DNA from: Lentzea aerocolonigenes
GTDB lineage: Bacteria; Actinomycetota; Actinomycetes; Mycobacteriales; Pseudonocardiaceae
DNA: 12,341 bases
Direction of reading: 5' to 3'
Assembly: GCF_000955955.1 (NCBI RefSeq)
Contig: NZ_JYJG01000512.1
Coordinates: 1-12,341 of the forward strand
The position numbers and the translations under genes were made by a program. This document shows, piece by piece, positions 5,986 to 12,341 of this stretch. The notes under the pieces are model-generated. The model was not told the DNA's origin. It ran no database searches and saw nothing but the letters and a program-made list of their open reading frames with translations. Within the stretch, counting starts at the first letter, position 1. Each line of letters begins with the position of its first letter.

Positions 5986-7735
5986 CGACGACCCGCGTTC
6001 GGTGGCCGCGGCGCTGCTGACCGCGGCGGAACGCGCACCCGGCCGTGGTGTGACCGCGGTGGACCGTGCCGGGGTGAGCACCTTCGTGTCGTATCCGGAG
6101 CTGCTCGACCGTGCCCGCCGCATCCTCACCGGTCTGCGCGCCCGTGGCGTCGGGACGGGCGACCCCGTGGTGCTCGCGGGCCTCGCGCTGCCCGACTTCT
6201 TCGCGGCGTTCTGGGCGTGCGTGCTCGGTGGCGCGGTGCCCGCCGCGATCGCGGAACCCCCTGTACCGGGTTCACCCGCGGCCGCCCGGCTCGCCCACAC
6301 CGCGGAGCTCCTCCGCGACCCGCTTGTCTTGTCCGATGTGGACAGTTGGCTGGAGCTGCCGCCGTCCGCCGAGGTCGCCGAGCGCGCGGACGACGACGTG
6401 GTGCTGCTGATGCTGTCGTCGGGCAGCACGGGTGCACCGAAGGCGGCGGAGCTGACACAACGCGCACTCGTGCGGTTCGCCGCGAGCAGCAGGCGGGTGC
6501 TCGACCTGAGGCAGGACGAGGTCACCCTGAACTGGCTGCCGCTGGACCACAGCGGCGCGTTCCTGCTGTACCACGTGCTGGAGGTGTTCGCGGGGGTCAC
6601 CAACGTGCACGTCGCCACCGAGCACGTGCTGGGAGATCCCGCGCGCTGGCCCGCCCTGGTCGCCGAGCACCGCGCGCAGCACACCTGGGCTCCGACGTTC
6701 GCGCTGCAGCTGGTGGCGGACGCGCCGACCGGCGACTGGGACCTCTCCGGTGTCCGCACCGTCGTGTGCGGCGGCGAACAGGTGCTCCTGCCGGTGGTGG
6801 AACGCTTCCTGGACGCGCTGGCGCCGTGCGGCCTCGACCGGGACGTCCTCATGCCGGTGTGGGGCATGGCGGAGACGACGACTGCCATCACCTTCGGCGG
6901 GCTGACCGCGCACGTGCTGCGGAAGTCGTCGCTGGGCGGCGAGTTGCAGGCGGCGGACGACGACGTCCCGTCGAGGGAACGCGTGACGTTCGTGTCCGTC
7001 GGCACCCCGGCGCACGAGGCAGAGGTGCAGGTCGTCGGCGACGACGGCGCGGTGCTGGGGGAGCGGCGCATCGGCAGGCTGCGGATCCGCTCGCCGCGCG
7101 TCAGTCCCGGCTACGTCAACGGCGAGCGGCTGCCGGCGGACGGCTGGCTCGACACGGGCGACCTCGCGTTCCTCGCCGATGGCGAGGTGGTCATCACCGG
7201 CCGGGCCAAGGACGTCATCATCGTCAACGGGCACAACCACTTCGCGCACGAGATTGAGGCGGTCGCGACCACCGTGGACGGGGTCGCGGCCGGGTCGGTC
7301 GCCGCGTGCGGCGTGCCGGACGAGACCACCGGCAGCGAGGCGGTGGCGGTCTTCTTCGTCAGCGGCGGCGACGACGAGCGGATCGCGGCCGAGATCCGCA
7401 AGGCGGTCCACACGCGCCTGCGGCTGATGCTCGCCCACGTCGTTCCCGTTGCTGCGCAGGCGTTCCCACGCACACCGGCCGGAAAGGTGCAACGCGCCGC
7501 GTTGCGCGACAGGCTCCGGACGCGCAGTGTCGCCGATGTCGTGGCGTCGGTGGCCGGTACCCCCGTCGATGCCCGCACGCCGTTCTACGACGCGGGGTTG
7601 AGCTCGGTGATGATCGTGCGGATCGCCGAGGCCCTGACGCGGGAACTGGGGCTGCAGGTCGCGGCCACCACGCTGTTCGAGCACCCGACCGTGGCGGAGC
7701 TGAGCGCACATCTGGCCAAGGGGTCGTCCACTGGG
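5948..7735 (+). other. Megasynthase loading module: acyl-AMP ligase + ACP1
   Basis: The ligase shows the AMP-binding loop SSGSTGAPK (157-165), GMAETT (306-311), DTGDL (402-406) and a catalytic Lys in TPAGKVQR (Lys513). The stretches LNWLPLDHSGAFLLYHV and VNGHNHFAHEIE match the loading-ligase subgroup of PKS/NRPS starters that act on fatty or related acids and pass the acyl-AMP directly to an ACP. Whether the FAAL-specific insertion is present cannot be decided by eye. ACP1 follows directly: FYDAGLSSVMIV, with the phosphopantetheine Ser probably 553, the second of the two serines. The acid used is unknown. Confidence 0.88.
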
Positions 7736-10700
7736 ACGGCGCCACCGGTGCAGGAACGCCCGGCGGACACCAGGATCGCGATCGTCGGCATGGCCGCGCG
7801 CCTGCCGGGTGCCGCGTCGGTCGGCGAGTTCTGGGCGAACCTCCGCGCGGGTGTGGACAGCACGACCACCTTCCCCGGCGGCGCGATGGGCGTGCTCGAC
7901 GACGTCGACTGCTTCGACGTGGAGTTCTTCGGCACCACCGGCCGCGAGGCCGAGCTGACCGATCCCGCACACCGGTTGTTCCTGCAGTGCTGCTACCACG
8001 CGCTGGAGGACGCAGGCCGCGCGGCACCGGACCCCGGCGTGCGGATCGGCGTGTTCGCGGGTACCGGCATGAACCTGTTCGCCCGGCCGGGAATGCGGGC
8101 GGGCGTGGACGACGGCGACCCGGCGGCGGCCGCGCAGGCGACGATCGGCCACCAGCCCGACTTCCTCGCCACGCGCGTCGCCTACCGCCTCGGCCTCACC
8201 GGACCGGCGATCGGCGTGCAGACGGCGTGCTCGACATCGCTCGTCGCGGTGCACCTCGCGGTCCGCGCGCTCCTCGACGACGAAGCCGACCTGGCGCTGG
8301 CGGGAGCGGCGGCGGTGCACGTGCCACAGCGACCGGTGCCGGGCTCGGTGCTGTCCCCGTCGGGACGCTGCCGCCCGTTCGACGCGGCGGCGGACGGCAC
8401 GGTGGGCGGCAACGGCGTCGCCGCGGTGGTGCTGAAACGGCTCGACCGCGCGCTGGCGGACGGGGACACCGTCCACGCTGTGATCCTCGGTTCCGCGGTC
8501 AACAACGACGGCGCGGGCAAAGCTGGCTTCGCGGCCCCAGGCCTGCAGGGTCAGGTCGACGTCGTGCGTGCCGCGCTGCGCCGCGCCGGTGTGCCCGGTG
8601 ACTCCCTGTCGTACGTGGAGGCGCACGGCACCGGCACCGCGCTCGGCGACCCCGTCGAGTTCAAGGCCCTGACGAGGGCACTGGACAGCCCGAGGCGCGG
8701 CTTCTGCACCCTGGGTTCGGTCAAGGCGAACGTAGGCCACCTCGACTCCTGCGCCGGCCTGGCCGGCCTGATCAAGACGGCGCTCATGCTGCGCGAACGC
8801 GAGTTGGTGCCGATGCTCGGGTTCACCACGCCCAACCCCGCGCTGGGCCTCGCGGACAGCCCGTTCGTCGTCGGCACGTCCCTGCGGCCCTGGCGGTCCG
8901 GCACGACTCCCCGCCGAGCCGGCGTGAGCGCGCTCGGCGTCGGCGGCACCAACGCGCACGTGGTGCTGGAGGAACCTCCTGCGCGCACCACGAATCCCGC
9001 CGCGGGCCCAGCGCTCGTGCCGTTGTCCGCGCACGACGAACAGCGTCTGCGTGCCGTGGTGGACAGCTTCCGCGAGTGGGCCTCGACCTCCACCGCGGAC
9101 GTGGCGGACGTCGCGCTCAGCACCGCACTCGGCCGCCCGCACCTGCCGCGCCGCGCGTTCGCCGTGGGCGCCTCGACCGGTGAGCTGAAGCCGGTGAGCA
9201 CGACCGCGGAGCCGCTCGGTGACGTGGTGTTCGCGTTCTCCGGTCAGGGCGGTGCGCACCGGGGCATGGCGAAGTCGCTGTACGCGCGGTTCCCCGTCGT
9301 GCGCTCGGTGATCGACGAATGCGACGCCGCGCTGCCCGGCTCGGCCGACCTGTTGCTGACACCGGGAGAGTGGCCGCCTGGCGCCGCCCAACCGGCGCTC
9401 TACGCGTTCGAGGTGGCACTGGCACGGCAGTGGGAGGCGTTCGGCGTGCGTCCGGCGCTGGTGACGGGCCACAGCCTGGGTGACTACGCCGCACTGACCG
9501 TCGCGGGCGCGCTGACGCTGACGGAGGGGGTCCGGCTGGTCGCCGCGCGGGGCGAGGAGATGCAGCGCTGTGCGCCCGGCGCCATGATCGCCTGCTCGGC
9601 CTCGTCCGCGGTGGCAGAGGAGATCGCCGCACTCAGCGGAACCGAGATCGCCGCCGTGAACGGCGCCGGCGACCACGTCCTCGCCGGCACACCCGACGCG
9701 GTGCGGCACGCAGGAGAACTCCTTGCTGCTTCCGGTGTCCGGCACCAGCTCCTGCGGGTGGACCGGGCGTTCCACACGTCGTTGCTGGACCCCGTGCTCA
9801 CCTCACTCCGGTCGCTCGCCGCCGAGGTGCACTGGCACCCGCTGGCCATTCCGTTCGTCAGCGGTCTCGACGGCGCCGTGCACGCGGCCGGCTGGCGCCC
9901 GGACGCGGACCACCTGGTGCGTCAGGCTCGTCAGCCCGTGCGGTTCGACCTCGTTCTGTCCACTGTGGAAGGAATGGACGCGGTCGAGATGGGACCGGGC
10001 GCGGTGCTCACCGCACTGGCCGGCGACCGCTGGCACGCGAGCCAGCGGATCCCCGGCGCCGAGGGACTGCTCACCGCGCTGGGGGAGCTGTACGTGCGGG
10101 GAGCCGACGTCCGCTGGCAGGCGGTGGTCTCCGGCGGTGGCCGGATCCCGCTGCCGGGGACCCCGCTGGCCCGCACCCGGTTCCCGGTGGGGCCGCGCGA
10201 GCCCGTTGCCGGCCGGACCACGACCGTGCCGGTCTCCGGCCGCGAAGCCGACGTCCAGCGGGTGGTGGCGAAGGTGCTGGGCGCCGCGTCGGTGCCCGCG
10301 GACGTCTCGTTCTTCGACCTGGGCGCGGATTCGCTCGCGTTGATGAGCCTCAGCCGGGAGATCGAGCTCGCCCTGGGGACGCGGGTGCCGGTCCGGGTGT
10401 TGTCGGCCGAGGCCGACACGTGCCGCAAGGTGGCGGGCCTTCTTCCGCCGGTGCCTGGTGTTCCGGAGCCGGTGCCGGATGGCCCGGACCCGGAAGCGCC
10501 GGACGCGGTGCCTGCCGCGGAGGACGCGTCGGTGCGCGAGGTGGTGGAACGTCAGCTGCGCCTGGGCGAACAGCTCGTGGATCTGATGGAACGCCAGCTG
10601 GCTGTCCTGACCGGCAACGGCCGGCCGGAGGCCGAGGTGGAGATCCCCCGGCCCAGGGCGGAAACCGCGCCGGAGCCGGTACCCGCGTCGCAGTCGGTAC

Positions 10701-12341
10701 CCGCGCCGACCGTCGTTCCCGCGGCCGGCCGGACCGTCGCGCCACCGGCACCGACCGTCGTCCCCGCAGAGCCCGGCACCGCCGTCCTGGCCCCACCGGC
10801 GACGAACCCCACCACCTCGCCACCCGCCACCCCCACCCGCCAGTGCGACTTCAGCCTCTACTTCTTCGGCGACTACGCCAACGACCAGGCGACCGGCAAG
10901 TACCGGATCATCACCGAGGCCGCGGAGTTCGGCGACCGTCACGGCTTCCACGCGGTGTGGCTGCCGGAGCGGCACTTCCACTCGTTCGGCGCCCTGTTCC
11001 CGAACCCGTCGGTCCTCGCCGCCGCGCTGGCGTCGCGGACCAGCCGGATCCGGTTGCACGCCGGGTCGGTGGTGCTGCCGCTGCACCACCCGGTGCGGGT
11101 GGCGGAGGAGTGGTCGGTCGTGGACAACCTGTCCGGTGGGCGGGCGGGGCTGTGTGTCGCGAGCGGGTGGCACGCAGACGACTTCGCGCTCGCGCCGCAG
11201 AACTTCGGCGCGCACAGGGAGTTGATGTACGAGCAGCTCGACACGGTGCGGCGGCTGTGGCGAGGGGAGGCGGTGCCCGCCAGGTCGGGGACCGGTGAGG
11301 CGATCGAGGTGTCGTTGCACCCGCGGCCGGTGCAGGAGGCGCCGCCGATGTTCGTGGCCGTGCTGGGCAACCCGGACAGTTACCGGCGGGCCGCCGAGCA
11401 GAACCTCGGTGTCGTCACGAACCTGATGGCGCAGACGGTGGAGGAGCTGAAGGCGAACATCGCGCGGTACCGGCGGATTCGGGCCGAGTGCGGGTTCGCG
11501 CCGGAGGAGGGGCGCGTGGTGGTCATGGTGCACACGTTCCTCGGCGCGGACGCGGAGGAGGCACGGGCGGAGGCGTTCCGGCCGTTCTGCGCCTACCTGC
11601 GGTCGTCGCTGGCGTTGCTGGACCAGGTCACGAACAGCCTCGGCTTCGAGGTCGATCTCGAACGGACGTCAGAAGAGGACCTCGAGTTCGTGCTGGGGCG
11701 GGCTTATGAGAGGTACTGCGCCGGCCGTGCGTTGATCGGCAGTGAGGAGACCGCGGCCGGGGTGGTGGCCGGGCTGCTCGACGCGGGTGCGGACGAGATC
11801 GCGTGCTTCGTGGACTTCGGTGTGCCCGCTGATCGGGTGCTGGCGGCGTTGCCCGCGCTCGACAGGCTGCGCGCGCGGTTCGTGACGAGGCAGCTGACTC
11901 CCTCGCAGCGGCGGATCTGGGTGCTGGAACAGATGTCGCCCGGCCGCACCACCTACCACGAACCGAAGGTGGTGCGGCTCGACGGACCACTGGACGTGCC
12001 GAGGTTGACGGACGCGGTGCGGGCCGCGGTCCTGAACCAGGAGTCGTTGCGCACGGTGTTCCGCGACGACGGCGGCGAACCGCATCGCGTCGTCCTGTCC
12101 ACAATGGACATCGAGTGTCCGTTGCTGGACTTCACCGGTGCGGACGAGGACGACGCGATCGCCGCGCTGATGGCGACGGAGGGCAAGGAGGTGTTCGACC
12201 TCGCCGAGGGGCCGTTGCTGCTCGTGCGGCTGGTGCGGCTCGCGGCCGACCGGCACCTGCTGTTCCTGGTGGCGCACCACATCGTGTTCGACTCCTCGTC
12301 GACGTCGGTGCTGGTGCGGGAGGTCGCGGCCCACTACCGGG
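5948..12341 (+). CDS. Hybrid PKS-NRPS megasynthase: AL-ACP-KS-AT-ACP-luciferase-like monooxygenase-C (3' partial)
   Basis: The frame stays open from ATG 5948 to the window end, 2131 full codons with no stop. GAGGAG (5935-5940) lies seven bases upstream, and the start overlaps the exporter's last 38 bases, so the two are co-transcribed. Domain order: acyl-AMP ligase (1-515), ACP1 (520-596, Ser553), ketosynthase (608-1015, Cys761/His893/His931), acyltransferase (1095-1390, Ser1176/His1276), ACP2 (1430-1500, Ser1462), helical then Pro/Ala-rich linker (1525-1630), luciferase-like flavin monooxygenase (1633-1978), condensation domain (from 1980, cut). Inference: an acid is adenylated, loaded, extended once with malonyl-CoA, oxidised and condensed with an amino acid carried by the missing downstream part. 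No KR, DH, ER or aminotransferase domain is seen. The architecture resembles the starter synthases of microginin and puwainaphycin without their aminotransferase. Confidence 0.95.
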   Translation, partial: MGYYRGAALELTDDDPRSVAAALLTAAERAPGRGVTAVDRAGVSTFVSYPELLDRARRILTGLRARGVGTGDPVVLAGLALPDFFAAFWACVLGGAVPAAIAEPPVPGSPAAARLAHTAELLRDPLVLSDVDSWLELPPSAEVAERADDDVVLLMLSSGSTGAPKAAELTQRALVRFAASSRRVLDLRQDEVTLNWLPLDHSGAFLLYHVLEVFAGVTNVHVATEHVLGDPARWPALVAEHRAQHTWAPTFALQLVADAPTGDWDLSGVRTVVCGGEQVLLPVVERFLDALAPCGLDRDVLMPVWGMAETTTAITFGGLTAHVLRKSSLGGELQAADDDVPSRERVTFVSVGTPAHEAEVQVVGDDGAVLGERRIGRLRIRSPRVSPGYVNGERLPADGWLDTGDLAFLADGEVVITGRAKDVIIVNGHNHFAHEIEAVATTVDGVAAGSVAACGVPDETTGSEAVAVFFVSGGDDERIAAEIRKAVHTRLRLMLAHVVPVAAQAFPRTPAGKVQRAALRDRLRTRSVADVVASVAGTPVDARTPFYDAGLSSVMIVRIAEALTRELGLQVAATTLFEHPTVAELSAHLAKGSSTGTAPPVQERPADTRIAIVGMAARLPGAASVGEFWANLRAGVDSTTTFPGGAMGVLDDVDCFDVEFFGTTGREAELTDPAHRLFLQCCYHALEDAGRAAPDPGVRIGVFAGTGMNLFARPGMRAGVDDGDPAAAAQATIGHQPDFLATRVAYRLGLTGPAIGVQTACSTSLVAVHLAVRALLDDEADLALAGAAAVHVPQRPVPGSVLSPSGRCRPFDAAADGTVGGNGVAAVVLKRLDRALADGDTVHAVILGSAVNNDGAGKAGFAAPGLQGQVDVVRAALRRAGVPGDSLSYVEAHGTGTALGDPVEFKALTRALDSPRRGFCTLGSVKANVGHLDSCAGLAGLIKTALMLRERELVPMLGFTTPNPALGLADSPFVVGTSLRPWRSGTTPRRAGVSALGVGGTNAHVVLEEPPARTTNPAAGPALVPLSAHDEQRLRAVVDSFREWASTSTADVADVALSTALGRPHLPRRAFAVGASTGELKPVSTTAEPLGDVVFAFSGQGGAHRGMAKSLYARFPVVRSVIDECDAALPGSADLLLTPGEWPPGAAQPALYAFEVALARQWEAFGVRPALVTGHSLGDYAALTVAGALTLTEGVRLVAARGEEMQRCAPGAMIACSASSAVAEEIAALSGTEIAAVNGAGDHVLAGTPDAVRHAGELLAASGVRHQLLRVDRAFHTSLLDPVLTSLRSLAAEVHWHPLAIPFVSGLDGAVHAAGWRPDADHLVRQARQPVRFDLVLSTVEGMDAVEMGPGAVLTALAGDRWHASQRIPGAEGLLTALGELYVRGADVRWQAVVSGGGRIPLPGTPLARTRFPVGPREPVAGRTTTVPVSGREADVQRVVAKVLGAASVPADVSFFDLGADSLALMSLSREIELALGTRVPVRVLSAEADTCRKVAGLLPPVPGVPEPVPDGPDPEAPDAVPAAEDASVREVVERQLRLGEQLVDLMERQLAVLTGNGRPEAEVEIPRPRAETAPEPVPASQSVPAPTVVPAAGRTVAPPAPTVVPAEPGTAVLAPPATNPTTSPPATPTRQCDFSLYFFGDYANDQATGKYRIITEAAEFGDRHGFHAVWLPERHFHSFGALFPNPSVLAAALASRTSRIRLHAGSVVLPLHHPVRVAEEWSVVDNLSGGRAGLCVASGWHADDFALAPQNFGAHRELMYEQLDTVRRLWRGEAVPARSGTGEAIEVSLHPRPVQEAPPMFVAVLGNPDSYRRAAEQNLGVVTNLMAQTVEELKANIARYRRIRAECGFAPEEGRVVVMVHTFLGADAEEARAEAFRPFCAYLRSSLALLDQVTNSLGFEVDLERTSEEDLEFVLGRAYERYCAGRALIGSEETAAGVVAGLLDAGADEIACFVDFGVPADRVLAALPALDRLRARFVTRQLTPSQRRIWVLEQMSPGRTTYHEPKVVRLDGPLDVPRLTDAVRAAVLNQESLRTVFRDDGGEPHRVVLSTMDIECPLLDFTGADEDDAIAALMATEGKEVFDLAEGPLLLVRLVRLAADRHLLFLVAHHIVFDSSSTSVLVREVAAHYR
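7763..10447 (+). other. Megasynthase extension module: KS-AT-ACP2 without reductive domains
   Basis: The KS starts at IAIVGMAARLPG and carries all three catalytic residues: TACSTSLVAVHLA (Cys761), EAHGTGTALGDP (His893) and NVGHLDSCAG (His931). It ends near GVGGTNAHVVLEE. The AT has FSGQGGAHRGM, GHSLGDYAAL (Ser1176) and RAFHT (His1276); the AFH form points to malonyl-CoA rather than methylmalonyl-CoA (YASH). ACP2 has FFDLGADSLALM (Ser1462). Only about 40 residues separate AT and ACP2, too short for KR or DH, so the extended chain should leave as a beta-keto thioester unless an enzyme acts in trans. Confidence 0.9.
10844..11881 (+). other. Megasynthase luciferase-like FMN monooxygenase domain
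   Basis: About 345 residues of TIM-barrel flavin monooxygenase related to bacterial luciferase: FSLYFFGDYANDQATGKYR at the start, then GFHAVWLPERHFHSFG, NPSVLAAALASRTSRIRLHAGSV (split motif), HHPVRVAEEWSVVDNLSGGR and ASGWHADDF. This matches the natural-product luciferase-like domain embedded in PKS/NRPS proteins. In microginin-type synthases such a domain is proposed to hydroxylate the alpha carbon of the ACP-bound chain. Reduced flavin would come from a separate reductase. The exact reaction here is inferred. Confidence 0.9.
11885..12341 (+). other. Megasynthase condensation domain, N-terminal third only
   Basis: Condensation-domain motifs in order: LTPSQRRIWVLEQM (C1), NQESLRTVFR (C2, with Gln where RHExLRT has His) and HHIVFDSSS (C3, His2110-His2111...Asp2115), with the catalytic second His intact. 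Roughly 150 of about 430 residues are present. It should join the acyl group on ACP2 to the amine of the first amino acid. Confidence 0.9.

Noticed and set aside
6272..9775. 1167-codon minus-strand open frame
   Set aside because: It lies fully antisense to ligase, KS and AT domains with all catalytic motifs intact on the plus strand; its translation is low-complexity His/Arg/Gly-rich, typical of GC-rich shadow frames.
9803..11533. 576-codon minus-strand open frame
   Set aside because: Antisense to AT, ACP2 and the monooxygenase; its RRGYRLRRG-like repeats come from the Pro/Ala-rich linker of the plus-strand protein.

Overview
This 12.3 kb window is very GC-rich with strong G/C bias at third codon positions, and its genes resemble actinobacterial ones (Pseudonocardiales or Streptomycetales are plausible; the sequence alone does not settle the genus). 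It looks like one assembled contig piece containing the left edge of a hybrid polyketide/non-ribosomal-peptide gene cluster. Bases 1-20 are not genomic: they match a Nextera (Tn5 mosaic-end) sequencing adapter, so true genomic sequence starts at base 21 and the first gene is cut there. The last gene runs off the right end.

Layout. (1) 21-1700, minus: a Tet(M)/Otr(A)-type ribosomal protection GTPase with a TTG start, missing its C-terminus. (2) 1701-1952: divergent regulatory region with a possible 36-codon leader ORF ahead of the GTPase and a promoter for the next gene. (3) 1953-3185, plus: XRE-type helix-turn-helix regulator with a long helical (TPR-like) C-terminus. (4) 3163-3205: a strong hairpin shared by two convergent genes. 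(5) 3212-4291, minus: an alpha/alpha-toroid protein related to terpenoid-cyclase/glycan-processing folds. (6) 4292-4627: a 336-base divergent regulatory region with a perfect 23-base palindrome. (7) 4628-4738, 4735-5985 and 5948->12341, plus: a tightly overlapping operon of a 36-residue leader-like peptide, an MFS exporter and a megasynthase of at least 2131 residues.

The megasynthase reads acyl-AMP ligase - ACP - KS - AT - ACP - luciferase-like flavin monooxygenase - condensation domain (cut by the window end). Inference: it activates a carboxylic (probably fatty) acid, extends it once with malonyl-CoA, oxidises the ACP-bound chain, and hands it to a peptide-forming module, giving the N-acyl part of a lipopeptide-like compound. 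No ketoreductase, dehydratase or aminotransferase domain lies between AT and the monooxygenase, which sets it apart from the microginin- or puwainaphycin-type starter synthases it resembles. The exporter probably moves the product out. The XRE protein is a candidate local regulator. The ribosomal protection protein may be a self-protection or an unrelated flanking gene.
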